A DNA stretch of 64,000 nucleotides from CAZCTC01 sp964501335 (GTDB taxonomy: Bacteria > Chloroflexota > Anaerolineae > B4-G1 > SLSP01), in assembly GCA_964501335.1 (NCBI GenBank), contig CAZCTC010000008.1, positions 1 to 64,000 on the forward strand. The letters are read 5' to 3'. A program made the translations under genes and the position numbers. A model generated the notes under the pieces. The model had not been told where the DNA came from, ran no database searches, and worked only from the letters and a program-made list of their open reading frames with translations. Positions 1-7,084 of this stretch are shown piece by piece (position 1 is the stretch's first letter; each line of letters opens with the position of its first letter).

Positions 1-2
1 GG

Positions 3-356
3 ACCCACACACTGTGGATCTACGACATGCGGACCAATGTCGATTTCACGCTCAAACAGCGGCCGTTGATGCGCAGCGACCTCGATGAATTCGTAAGCTG
101 CTACCATCCCGAGAACCGTCACGAACGCACCGCCACCTGGTCGGAAGAGAACCCCGGCGGGCGCTGGCGGGCTTTCAATTACGATGAACTGATCGCCCGG
201 GACAAAGTCAACCTGGACATCTTCTGGCTGCGGGATGAATCGCTGGAAGAGACCGCCAAACTGCCCGATCCTCAGACCCTGGCCGCAGAGATCGTCGCCG
301 AGCTGTCGGCGGCGCTGGAGCAGTTCAAGGCGATTGCGGAGGAGTTGGGGGAGTAA
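3..356 (+). CDS. hsdM: Type I restriction-modification DNA methyltransferase subunit M, C-terminal part
   Basis: The reading frame is open from the window edge and encodes about 117 residues of the C-terminus of an N6-adenine methylase (HsdM). Recognisable family segments are LWIYDMRTN at the start, then DLDEFVSCYHPENRHER, FNYDELIARDKVNLDIFWL and a Leu/Ala/Glu-rich C-terminal helix. In the complete enzyme this region follows the catalytic SAM-binding domain and contacts the specificity subunit. The catalytic NPPF motif lies outside the window. No hsdS or hsdR follows: the next gene is on the opposite strand, so the remaining subunits must lie upstream or elsewhere. The family call is firm; whether the system is complete cannot be seen. 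Confidence 0.88.
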   Translation, partial: THTLWIYDMRTNVDFTLKQRPLMRSDLDEFVSCYHPENRHERTATWSEENPGGRWRAFNYDELIARDKVNLDIFWLRDESLEETAKLPDPQTLAAEIVAELSAALEQFKAIAEELGE

Positions 357-376
357 AGTCTGGCTGGATTGGTAGA

Positions 377-398
377 AGGGGAGTTGGTTGACTCCCCT
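377..398. terminator. Short hairpin between convergent genes
   Basis: AGGGGAG and CTCCCCT pair around an 8-nt loop in the 43-bp gap between hsdM and the convergent methyltransferase gene. A short T-rich stretch follows on the plus strand. The position suits a shared terminator, but the stem is only 7 bp. Confidence 0.45.
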
Positions 399-399
399 A

Positions 400-1068
400 T
401 CAATTCTTTTCAACTTTTCCCAGGATATAACCGATTACGGAAAGGCCCAGGATGCGAAATTTTGCATGCCCGGATTCAAGGTTGGAGAAACCGGCGTTTT
501 CCACGGCCGGGATTAATTGTCGCAGATCAGGGGATTGAAAACCCAATAACCGGGTAGCGATTGCCCTGGGCAGCAGTTGGGAAGGCATCATGAGATCCAA
601 TATCAGCAGATGTCCTCCTGATTTGAGAACCCGATAGATCTCAACTAACCCCTTTTGTCTTGTTTCATCCGACATGTGGAAAATCATAAAACTGCACATG
701 ACGGCATCGAAGGCATTTTCAGAAAATGGGATGTTGTCTATGCTGCCCAATTGAAAAGTGATGTCCAGGTGAGCCTCCTTTGCTTTTTGTCGGCTGGTTT
801 CGATCATTCCTGGGATAACGTCTATCCCAAAGACTTTGCCTGCCGGTCCTGTTTGTCGTTTGGCTGCCAGGGTCAACGAGCCGGTTCCACAGCCTATTTC
901 AAGGACACAATCTCCGGGTTTGATCTGAGCCAGATCTACGGTTCTTTTGCGCAAAACCAGCTCTCGTCCAAGGGTAACTTTTTGCATGTAGGCATCATAG
1001 GTCGATACCATTTGTTCCATGGGCTGGTTGATCGATCGATCTTTATCGGAAATTTTCAGCTCGTCCAT
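400..1068 (-). CDS. Class I SAM-dependent methyltransferase (UbiE/type 11-like)
   Basis: This 222-residue protein has a Rossmann-fold methyltransferase core. Motif I is VLEIGCGTGSLT (about residues 55-66), followed by an acidic GIDVIPGM after strand 2, a DAVMCSFMIFHM segment and YRVLKSGGHLLILD after strand 5. It should transfer a methyl group from SAM, but the acceptor cannot be read from sequence. The start is well supported by AGGAGG eight bases upstream of the ATG. The gene is downstream of a 49-codon membrane ORF and divergent from a TetR-type regulator, which makes local control by that regulator likely. Family call is secure; substrate unknown. Confidence 0.85.
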   Translation of the reverse strand: MDELKISDKDRSINQPMEQMVSTYDAYMQKVTLGRELVLRKRTVDLAQIKPGDCVLEIGCGTGSLTLAAKRQTGPAGKVFGIDVIPGMIETSRQKAKEAHLDITFQLGSIDNIPFSENAFDAVMCSFMIFHMSDETRQKGLVEIYRVLKSGGHLLILDLMMPSQLLPRAIATRLLGFQSPDLRQLIPAVENAGFSNLESGHAKFRILGLSVIGYILGKVEKN

Positions 1069-1115
1069 TTTGAAATCCTCCTATCGAAAAAGATGTGGGC
1101 TGGTTATACCAGGGT

Positions 1116-1265
1116 TTAGGTGAATGATTCTGAGAAACCGGCAATTTTCTTTTGCCGGCGCTGGATAGCGAAACCGAAGAGTCCCGTCAACAGAATGATA
1201 GAGAACCTATTCAATGAAAATAGGGTTTCCATTCCGGGTGCTGTTTTAAGAAAAGCAGTGTTCAT
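1116..1265 (-). CDS. Small putative single-pass membrane protein (49 aa)
   Basis: The 49-codon ORF has a good ribosome-binding site (GAGGGAG, 8 nt before ATG) and ends 47 nt before the methyltransferase start, so the two could share a transcript. The product contains a hydrophobic segment around FSIILLTGLFGFAI followed by the basic cluster QRRQKK, which fits one membrane helix with a positive cytoplasmic edge. I do not recognise a family. It could also be the decayed remains of a longer transporter gene. The RBS, the promoter-like sequence just upstream and the TetR partner are the reasons to list it. Confidence 0.45.
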   Translation of the reverse strand: MNTAFLKTAPGMETLFSLNRFSIILLTGLFGFAIQRRQKKIAGFSESFT

Positions 1266-1302
1266 GGGTTAGACTCCCTCAGATTGACAGAAGGATTGTT
1301 TT

Positions 1303-1406
1303 GACACATACTGTCTCATATCCGTAGTTTGAACGTATCCAGAGTATAGTTAAATCGATCTGCGTAAACAAGCTGCAATTAAGGCAATTTGTCACATACG
1401 AGACAA
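1303..1406. promoter_or_regulatory. Pair of related inverted repeats, candidate TetR-family operators
   Basis: Two dyads share the core CACATAC. One is GACA-CATAC-TGTC at 1303-1315, just downstream of the minus-strand promoter. The other is TTGTC-ACATACGA-GACAA at 1389-1406, ending 10 nt before the regulator's ATG. TetR regulators commonly bind 15-20 bp dyads between divergent genes, so autoregulation and control of the divergent unit is a reasonable inference. Confidence 0.45.
1343..1371 (-). promoter_or_regulatory. Candidate sigma-70-type promoter for the small ORF/methyltransferase unit
   Basis: Read on the minus strand, TTGTTT (1371-1366) and TATACT (1348-1343) are separated by exactly 17 nt. 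The -10 matches five of six consensus positions and the -35 four of six. It points toward the 49-codon ORF that starts at 1265. This is a sequence match only. Confidence 0.45.
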
Positions 1407-1416
1407 GGAGTAAAAA

Positions 1417-2001
1417 ATGTCTCAGCCGATGAATGATATCCGTATCCGGCGGTCTCAGAAGTTCTTACGAGAAGCGTTCATTGATTTGATCGAGGAGCGG
1501 GGCTTTGACACGCTCAGCGTCGGAGAGATTACCGAGCGCGCTATGGTCAGCCGGGCGACGTTCTATCGCCATTATCAGGACAAATACGATCTGGTCGAGC
1601 AGATTTTCGCCGAAGCCATTCAGGCTTTATTTGATACCGTTTCAAAATCAGGTACGGAGCATCCTCCTCAGATTTGGATACGCTTCTTTGAGCACATCGC
1701 GGAATATGAACGGTTGTATCGCCCATTGCTCGGTCGGAAAGGAAGTCCCTGGTTTGTGTTGAAGATGCGTGCTTCGTTGGTTGAGTTGATCAAACAATAT
1801 GAGCAAGTTCCCTTTTTTCAGCCGGCAGGTCATCCCAGGGATCCATTTTCTACAGAATATGGGCGAGATCTTTTGGCCGCTGTGTGTGTGGAATCGATCA
1901 CCTGGTGGCTTGAGCACGGTAGACCGTATACAGCTCAGGAGATGGCCCGGCGTTGTGCTTTTTTGGCCTCGGCTATTTTTAAAGAAATCGACTCCTGGTA
2001 A
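1417..2001 (+). CDS. TetR/AcrR family transcriptional regulator
   Basis: The 194-residue protein starts with a typical TetR helix-turn-helix: residues about 9-55 include LREAFIDLIEERGFDTLSVGEITERAMVS split over the helices, then RATFYRHYQDKYDL. The helical C-terminal domain resembles the TetR_C_8/DhaS-like group; its ligand is unknown. ATG at 1417 is preceded by AAGGAG. The gene is divergent from the membrane ORF and methyltransferase, with two shared dyads in the intergenic region. A repressor role for that divergent unit is inferred from layout. Confidence 0.88.
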   Translation: MSQPMNDIRIRRSQKFLREAFIDLIEERGFDTLSVGEITERAMVSRATFYRHYQDKYDLVEQIFAEAIQALFDTVSKSGTEHPPQIWIRFFEHIAEYERLYRPLLGRKGSPWFVLKMRASLVELIKQYEQVPFFQPAGHPRDPFSTEYGRDLLAAVCVESITWWLEHGRPYTAQEMARRCAFLASAIFKEIDSW

Positions 2002-2156
2002 ATGGGGGATATTACGATCGATCTGGCGCCTATGGATCGATAAACTTTTGGTAGAACAATCGCCGAATGATCCTATCCCTGAAATAAAATCTTCGGTAAG
2101 GGAAATTCTTATAGATAGTCCAGATTGCCGCCTTGAAAATTGCAAGGTGCAGGGCA

Positions 2157-2203
2157 ACAAAAAGAACCGGGAGAGCATTATTTACTTTCCCGGTTCTTTT
2201 TGT
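2157..2203. terminator. Strong bidirectional intrinsic terminator
   Basis: AAAAAGAACCGGGA (2159-2172) pairs perfectly with TCCCGGTTCTTTTT (2188-2201) around a 15-nt loop. U-tracts result on both strands, which fits termination of the TetR gene from one side and of the 2.2-4.8 kb minus-strand operon from the other. Confidence 0.8.
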
Positions 2204-2210
2204 TTGGGTG

Positions 2211-2299
2211 TTAACCGATGAATTTGTCCAGGGAGTTTTTCAAATCTTTTAGCGCTTGCTTGTAAGCATCCTTTTCTACCGCTTCTACGACACAACTCA
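2211..2299 (-). pseudogene. Out-of-frame tail, possible continuation of the Met/His-rich protein
   Basis: Directly after the stop of the upstream minus-strand gene, another frame reads SLSCVVEAVEKDAYKQALKD and on to KNSLDKFIG, then TAA at 2211. The amphipathic, Lys/Asp/Leu-rich sequence looks protein-like, unlike random out-of-frame translation. Two adjacent TGA codons block this frame just upstream and there is no ATG. I read it as the displaced C-terminus of the preceding gene after an indel near 2300, or a remnant of another small gene. Confidence 0.35.
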
Positions 2300-2665
2300 A
2301 GGATTGTTCTTTTCATCAGTCGTTGGAGTTGTTTCTGTTTCGTTTTGTACTCCAGAGCAGTTTAGATGGTGATCGGCGTTCGTGGAGTCGTGATATTCCA
2401 CCATGTTCGTTCTCGACATTATTGTGGTGCCTGACATCATTCCCGATCCGCCCATCATCAGACCGGAATTCATCATCGCATTCATATTCGTGGTGCCGGC
2501 ATTACACTGACCGGTTCCGTTGTGCCGCGTGCAACTGGTTCCCGGCTGGGGGGTGATCGGCCCGGCGGCCCACACTTTTTGGCCGACGATGAAGCTTCCC
2601 AAACTCAGGGAGATCAATACTACCATTACCGTCAATATCAAGACGACTCCAAGGGTGGCGTTCAT
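2297..2665 (-). CDS. Membrane-anchored Met/His-rich protein, possible metal (copper) binder
   Basis: The ATG at 2665 is chosen because GCAGGAG lies 8 nt upstream; an earlier in-frame ATG at 2731 would overlap the kinase gene by 35 bases. The 122-residue product has an N-terminal hydrophobic anchor (about residues 5-27), then an exported region rich in Met, with MNAMMNSGLMMGGSGMMSG, followed by HDSTNADHHLNC. Met clusters, histidines and cysteines are typical of Cu(I)/Cu(II)-binding periplasmic proteins, and a copper island starts 3 kb away. No named family is recognised. It is the third gene of a unit with a response regulator and sensor kinase. A displaced tail in another frame follows its stop. 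Confidence 0.6.
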   Translation of the reverse strand: MNATLGVVLILTVMVVLISLSLGSFIVGQKVWAAGPITPQPGTSCTRHNGTGQCNAGTTNMNAMMNSGLMMGGSGMMSGTTIMSRTNMVEYHDSTNADHHLNCSGVQNETETTPTTDEKNNP

Positions 2666-2696
2666 TGTGATGACTCCTGCTGATTTTATATTTCTA

Positions 2697-4154
2697 CTAT
2701 AGGACGGATTCTGCGTCGTCGCTACCGCCATTTTGCGGGGGGGACCCTGCGGAATTCGGCGGTGTCGTGGCGAACTGTACGGAGATTTCCGTCCCGGCTC
2801 CTGGGGCGGTGCGGATTTCGAAATCGGCGTTCAGGCGTACCGCCCGTTCCTGCATTCCGATCAGCCCGAAGTGCCCGGCGCGCGTCAGCAGGTCCGGCCG
2901 TTTGGGCAAAATAAATCCTCGACCGTCATCCCGGATGTGGATTCCCAGCTTTTCAGCTTTGTAGACGATTTCTACGGCGATGTTGCCGGCCTGACTGTGT
3001 TTCAGCGCATTGTTCAGGGCTTCTTGAATGATGCGGTAGGCCGCCAGCTCGATCTCGGAAGGGAGCTGCATTGGTGCATTGATTTGGATCAGGTGCACGT
3101 GGGCGGAACTTTGATGATCGGCTTCCTGGACCAATCGTTCGACTGCGGCCGCCAATCCCAGTTCATCTAAATAGGTCGGGCGCAGGGCTGAAAGCAGTCG
3201 GCGTAACTGAGTGACGGCCTGATGCCCCATCTCATGGAGTTCCGTGAGCGTGGTTTCGGCTTTTTCCAGTTCCTGACGATGCAACTGGCGTTGGGCCAGG
3301 ACCGCCCGCTGTTCCAGGGCGATTACATCCTGGAGTGCTCCGTCATGGATTTCTTGCGCCAGCCGTAAGCGTTCTTCTTCCTGTCCCTGGGTGACGGCGC
3401 TGATGTAATCCTGCATTCCGGTTTGATAGCTAAGAATTCGCTCGACCATGCCGTTCAGAGCACTGTGGAGATCCCGGATTTCCTGGACTCCGGTTACGGG
3501 GATATTCAGGGCGGAATAACGGCCCCAGGATATCTCTTCGGTGCTGCGGGCCAGCCGTTGAAGCGGTTCGACGATGAATTTCCATCCCAGGCTCAATAAG
3601 AGAACGGAAAAGAGCCCGGCTCCCAGGGCCACGATGGGGCCCAGGCTGGAAAAGCGCAGCAGCGGGTCGATCAAGCCTTCAACCGGTTCCTGACTGGTGA
3701 CCCACCAATCGGTTCCGGCGATGGGCACCGAAGTGACCAGCCAGAGTTCGCCGTTATTTCCCGGGAGTACACGGGCATCTTCTCCCGGGGTCAGGATGTT
3801 CAGCAGGGTTTCAGAGATCCGTTGATCGGCGTTGTTGGTGGAATTGCCGTTGTGGGCCAGGATTTTTCCGGAACGGTCGACGATCCAGACAAATTGCGGT
3901 TGTTCCTGGTTCATCACTACCATCCAGGCCGTCAGGCCCTCTCCATTCGGAGCGATGGTCCCGTGGGCCAGACCGTCCTGGATCAGGCGGGCGGTGAGGC
4001 GAGTCAATTCGAGATCCCGGCTGGCGACAAAATCGCGCATCATCTGCTGGTGGCGATAGACTCCGGTGAAGGCCAGCGCGATCAGCAAAAAGGTGACCGG
4101 TAAAACGGCCCAGAGAAAGAGTTGGGCTTGTAAGGTACGAATCCAGCGCGGCAT
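2697..4154 (-). CDS. NarL-type sensor histidine kinase with extracytoplasmic Cache-like domain and HAMP
   Basis: The 485-residue protein has a membrane helix at about 12-31, an extracytoplasmic Cache-like sensor region (about 35-180, with FVWIVDRSGKILAHN), a second membrane helix, a HAMP linker (about 195-250), a HisKA_3 dimerisation domain with the phosphoacceptor His in LAQEIHDGALQDV, and a HATPase_c domain with AYRIIQEALNNALKHS and IRDDGRGF. It should autophosphorylate and pass the phosphate to the response regulator encoded 3 nt upstream. The signal sensed is unknown. The Met/His-rich gene downstream makes a metal or redox stimulus worth considering, but that is inference. Confidence 0.9.
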   Translation of the reverse strand: MPRWIRTLQAQLFLWAVLPVTFLLIALAFTGVYRHQQMMRDFVASRDLELTRLTARLIQDGLAHGTIAPNGEGLTAWMVVMNQEQPQFVWIVDRSGKILAHNGNSTNNADQRISETLLNILTPGEDARVLPGNNGELWLVTSVPIAGTDWWVTSQEPVEGLIDPLLRFSSLGPIVALGAGLFSVLLLSLGWKFIVEPLQRLARSTEEISWGRYSALNIPVTGVQEIRDLHSALNGMVERILSYQTGMQDYISAVTQGQEEERLRLAQEIHDGALQDVIALEQRAVLAQRQLHRQELEKAETTLTELHEMGHQAVTQLRRLLSALRPTYLDELGLAAAVERLVQEADHQSSAHVHLIQINAPMQLPSEIELAAYRIIQEALNNALKHSQAGNIAVEIVYKAEKLGIHIRDDGRGFILPKRPDLLTRAGHFGLIGMQERAVRLNADFEIRTAPGAGTEISVQFATTPPNSAGSPPQNGGSDDAESVL

Positions 4155-4157
4155 GGA

Positions 4158-4817
4158 TTATTCCATCACAATCCAGCCCCTGCGCAGCCCTTCGGTCACG
4201 GCTTCGGTGCGGCTGGCGACATGGAGCTTGCTGAAGATATTTTCCAGGTGGCCCTGGACGGTACGATGGCTGATGCTGAGTGCAGCGCCGATGGCTTTAT
4301 TGGTCAATCCCTGGGCGGCCAGCCGCAGTACCTCCAGTTCGCGGTCGGTCAGGGTTTCCAGTTGATCGGGGGCCTGTCCGGGTTTTCCTTTGGCCATCTG
4401 GCGCATCACCGTGTGGGTTATTTCCGGGCTCAGGACAGAATCGCCGCGATAAACAGTTTCCACGGCCCGGATCAGTTCATCGGGGTCGGCGGTTTTGAGC
4501 AGGTAGCCGTCCACGCCGGTCTGCAGCAGCGTGAAAATATGGGGATCGTCATCGTAAGCCGTGAGGATCAAGACTTTGACGGCCGGAAAACGGCTTTTGA
4601 TGATCCGGGCCGCTTCGACGCCGCTCATTTGGGGCATTCGCACATCGAGGACCGCGACATCGGGTTGGAGTTTTTCGATCAATTGCAGGGCTTCCGCCCC
4701 GTTGCCGGCTTCTCCCAGGATCTCTATATTGCCGGCTTCTTCCAGAAACTGGCGGATTCCTTTGCGCACCAGGACATGATCGTCAGCCAGAATCAGGCGG
4801 ATTTTCTTTTCTGCCAT
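4158..4817 (-). CDS. NarL/FixJ-family response regulator
   Basis: This 219-residue protein has an N-terminal receiver domain, with acidic pair D12/D13, phosphoacceptor D58 in VLDVRMP and the usual KTADPDELIRAV segment, followed by a LuxR-type helix-turn-helix from about residue 150 (LTDRELEVLRLAAQGLTNKA, then ISHRTVQGHLENIFSKL). AAGGATCCTCC precedes the ATG. The kinase gene starts 3 nt after its stop, so they form a classic two-component pair, with the Met/His-rich membrane protein as third gene. Target genes are not evident. Confidence 0.92.
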   Translation of the reverse strand: MAEKKIRLILADDHVLVRKGIRQFLEEAGNIEILGEAGNGAEALQLIEKLQPDVAVLDVRMPQMSGVEAARIIKSRFPAVKVLILTAYDDDPHIFTLLQTGVDGYLLKTADPDELIRAVETVYRGDSVLSPEITHTVMRQMAKGKPGQAPDQLETLTDRELEVLRLAAQGLTNKAIGAALSISHRTVQGHLENIFSKLHVASRTEAVTEGLRRGWIVME

Positions 4818-4902
4818 TGGAGGATCCTTTCTTTCAGTGGAGGTAAGTCGATGAGTAAATTATGGAGCGGTTGTTAAAAATGCCAGTTGCATAGCTTATT
4901 AT

Positions 4903-4943
4903 AAACATAAAGTCCCTGCTACCCCTGCAGGGACTTTATGTTT
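4903..4943. terminator. Perfect 17-bp hairpin, terminator-like
   Basis: AAACATAAAGTCCCTGC (4903-4919) is exactly complementary to GCAGGGACTTTATGTTT (4927-4943) with a 7-nt loop. It sits upstream of both the two-component operon and the copper operon. Its AT-rich outer part gives U-rich ends, but no gene of either strand ends next to it, so a role other than termination is possible. It belongs to the set of 16-17 bp hairpins described in the findings. Confidence 0.6.
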
Positions 4944-5017
4944 AGTCAGAAGTTGCTCGCTTTCTGTTGTTTTGATTATCCTCTTTTGGGTTTTTCTTTC
5001 CAGCGCATTATTGCCGG

Positions 5018-5047
5018 GATCTCCCCCCGCCATTTGGCGGGGGGATC
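5018..5047. repeat. CCCCGCC-ATTT-GGCGGGG small palindromic repeat
   Basis: GATC-T-CCCCCCGCC pairs with GGCGGGGGGATC around ATTT. Shorter relatives with the same core occur at about 9786-9805 (CCCCCGCCATTTGGCGGAGG) and 15616-15633 (CCCCGCTATATTGCGGGG), all intergenic. Function unknown. Confidence 0.55.
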
Positions 5048-5189
5048 AGACGGGGAAACGGCTCTGCCGGTTTGCTGCTTCTGGTGATATGCTCGATCCT
5101 GAAACATAAAACGTGAAACGTGAAACGTAATAATCTGTGGGTTAGAGGAATTTGCACGCCTTTCCCTGTGTGGTTAGTCTGGAAAAGAG

Positions 5190-5312
5190 CCCATAATTTC
5201 GGCGGCTTCGGAAAGCCGCCGAAATTATGAATAAAAATAACGCTCTCTCCGAGCCCGCGCGGCGGTTTTTATGGGGAAGGTCTCATTTGCGGGGTGCTAA
5301 AAGAGATTTCAC
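5190..5312 (+). repeat. Composite intergenic repeat, copy A (hairpin plus conserved 3' tail)
   Basis: The copy starts with a perfect 17-bp hairpin (5192-5208 with 5213-5229, loop CGGA) followed by an A-rich spacer, a CTCTC box, a CGCG box and TTTTTATGGGGAAGG..TGCGGGG. Copies B (8512-8630) and C (11104-11219) have the same order and tail but different hairpin arm sequences. All three lie on the same strand of the copper island. Confidence 0.65.
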
Positions 5313-5451
5313 CGCGGAGCACGCGGAGATCGCAGAGAAGAGGGGAGGAGTTTTCTGATTTTTTCTCTGCCTCCTGTGCGCCTATTTACAATATCTTCGA
5401 TCGGCGGTGAGTCTTTTCTGGCCCTATATTCAAGACAGAAAAGGAGTTGTT

Positions 5452-6195
5452 ATGGAAACGACGCTTTCACCGCAGGCGTTGCGGTCCAAACGGGCTGTAC
5501 TGAGCTTTTCGCGCTATTGGATCCTCTATTTCAACCTGGCGTTGGGAATCTACGTCGGCCTGCCCTGGCTGGCACCTTTACTAATGAAGAGCGGTCTGAC
5601 CGGCGCCGGGGAGGCTCTTTACATTATCTATAGTTTCCTGTGCCATCAACTGGCCGACCGTTCTTTCTTTCTGTTCGGCCCGCAGGTGATGTATCCGGCC
5701 GAGAGACTTTTACCGCTGGCCTCCGATTCTTCGCCCTATCTGGCTCTGCGAATTTTTATCGGAACCCCCGAGCTGGGCTATAAGGTTGCCTGGTCGGACC
5801 GCATGGTCGCGCTTTACGGCGGGATGTTTTGGGGCGGTTTGCTCTTTCCTCTCCTGCGCCGGCGGAGGTTTTCGCTCTGGTGGTTCCCGATTCTGTTGGC
5901 TCCGCTGGCAGTAGATGGAACCACTCATTTCCTCAGCGATTTGGGGGGATTCAACACGGGCTTCCGCTATACCAATGCCTGGCTGGCCCAGCTGACGGGG
6001 AATCAGTTTCCGGCCTGGTTCTATGTGGGCAATGCGCTGGGCTCTTTCAATTCGTGGGCCCGCCTGATTTCCGGCACCTTAGCCGGGTTGGGGGGAGTCT
6101 GGGCAGTTTACTTCTTAATCGAAGATTATTTTAATCAGGTGCGGTCGGTTCTGGAATATCAGTTACGAAATTCAAGCAAAAGGACGAATCTATGA
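5452..6195 (+). CDS. DUF2085 family polytopic membrane protein
   Basis: The ATG at 5452 is preceded by AAAGGAG with a 5-nt spacer; an upstream in-frame start lacks this. The 247-residue product has several hydrophobic segments (near the N-terminus RYWILYFNLALGIYVGLPW, then about residues 120-160 and near the C-terminus) and the family's intramembrane FLCHQLADRSFF motif, whose Cys-His pair suggests a metal or redox site. The function of DUF2085 is not established. It opens the operon: its stop overlaps the next start as ATGA, so it is translated together with the PCYCGC lipoprotein. A part in copper or electron-transfer chemistry is inferred from context. Confidence 0.8.
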   Translation: METTLSPQALRSKRAVLSFSRYWILYFNLALGIYVGLPWLAPLLMKSGLTGAGEALYIIYSFLCHQLADRSFFLFGPQVMYPAERLLPLASDSSPYLALRIFIGTPELGYKVAWSDRMVALYGGMFWGGLLFPLLRRRRFSLWWFPILLAPLAVDGTTHFLSDLGGFNTGFRYTNAWLAQLTGNQFPAWFYVGNALGSFNSWARLISGTLAGLGGVWAVYFLIEDYFNQVRSVLEYQLRNSSKRTNL

Positions 6196-6626
6196 TAAGC
6201 CGAATTGTTGTTCCCCTTTCTTTCATCTTGCTGATACTTCTGGCCGGCTGTGCCGGTCAGGCTTCTTCAACGGGAGGCCAACCGGCCCTTGCTCCCCTTT
6301 CCCAAATGTCCGACCAGGTGCAAGCGGCTCCCGTTGTCGTGCAGGAAGCCTACCGTTTCGCGGTGGCCAATCCCGAGGTGATGAAAGAGATCCCCTGTTA
6401 TTGCGGTTGCGGCGCAATGGACCATCATTCCAATTACAACTGCTACGTAAAGAGTGTGGATGATTCCGGCACGGTCACTTTTGACGATCACGCCCTGGGC
6501 TGCACCCTTTGTGTGGATATCACGCGCGATGCCATGCGGATGCAGCAGGAGGGGAAATCGACGGCGGATATCAAGGCGTTGATCGATCAAACTTATCGGT
6601 CTTATGGGCCGCCGACCCAACCTTAG
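6192..6626 (+). CDS. PCYCGC-motif lipoprotein
   Basis: The 144-residue protein has a lipoprotein signal peptide with lipobox LLAGCAG (Cys near residue 20), so it should be anchored outside the cytoplasmic membrane. Its body carries the family signature EIPCYCGCGAMDHHSNYNCY, then a second pair of cysteines in LGCTLCVDITRDAM. The clustered Cys and His residues imply metal binding or thiol redox chemistry; I know no proven biochemical role for the family. It overlaps the DUF2085 gene by four bases and is followed 11 nt later by a CuA protein, which suggests a shared electron-transfer or metal-handling task. Confidence 0.82.
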   Translation: MISRIVVPLSFILLILLAGCAGQASSTGGQPALAPLSQMSDQVQAAPVVVQEAYRFAVANPEVMKEIPCYCGCGAMDHHSNYNCYVKSVDDSGTVTFDDHALGCTLCVDITRDAMRMQQEGKSTADIKALIDQTYRSYGPPTQP

Positions 6627-6637
6627 AGCCGGTTGAG

Positions 6638-7084
6638 ATGAGACGTTTTCATTTTTCCTGGATTTTGTGGACCGGCGCCGTTTTGTCGATCCTGCTGATC
6701 CCCTTGCCGGTATGGACTGCGCCGGCGGAGCGGGTGATCCGGATCGAAGCGGAACGCTTTGCTTATACGCCGGGCGAGATTGCAGTTCATCCCGGCGATC
6801 GGGTCACGCTGGAGATCGTGGCGACCGATGTGGTGCATGGTTTTTACCTGGACGGCTACAATCTCTCCGTCAGCGCCGATCCCGGCCAGACGGCCCGCCT
6901 GACCTTTACCGCCGAGCGGAGCGGTGTTTTTCGCTTCCGCTGTTCGGTGCCCTGCGGCAACCTGCATCCCTTTATGATTGGGCGATTGCGGATAGGGAAC
7001 GACGAATGGTTGTATCGAGTGGCGGTATTGGCTTTGATGGGGTTGGCGGCAGTCTATTGGAGTGTACGGAGAAGCCATGGATAA
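6638..7084 (+). CDS. Membrane-anchored CuA (COX2-like) cupredoxin
   Basis: The ATG at 6638 gives a 148-residue protein with an N-terminal signal anchor, a cupredoxin domain and a C-terminal membrane helix (WLYRVAVLALMGLAAVYW) ending RRSHG. A complete CuA ligand set is visible: H67 in VVHGF, then C102-x3-C106-x3-H110-x2-M113 in CSVPCGNLHPFM. This is the binuclear copper centre of cytochrome oxidase subunit II and N2O reductase. No subunit I gene is near, so it is an orphan electron carrier or a copper-site protein. It overlaps the polyferredoxin gene by 8 nt, which argues for a common complex. Confidence 0.88.
   Translation: MRRFHFSWILWTGAVLSILLIPLPVWTAPAERVIRIEAERFAYTPGEIAVHPGDRVTLEIVATDVVHGFYLDGYNLSVSADPGQTARLTFTAERSGVFRFRCSVPCGNLHPFMIGRLRIGNDEWLYRVAVLALMGLAAVYWSVRRSHG

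Noticed and set aside
655..1119. 154-codon plus-strand ORF
   Set aside because: It is antisense to the methyltransferase gene, which has clear SAM motifs and an RBS; the plus frame has neither.
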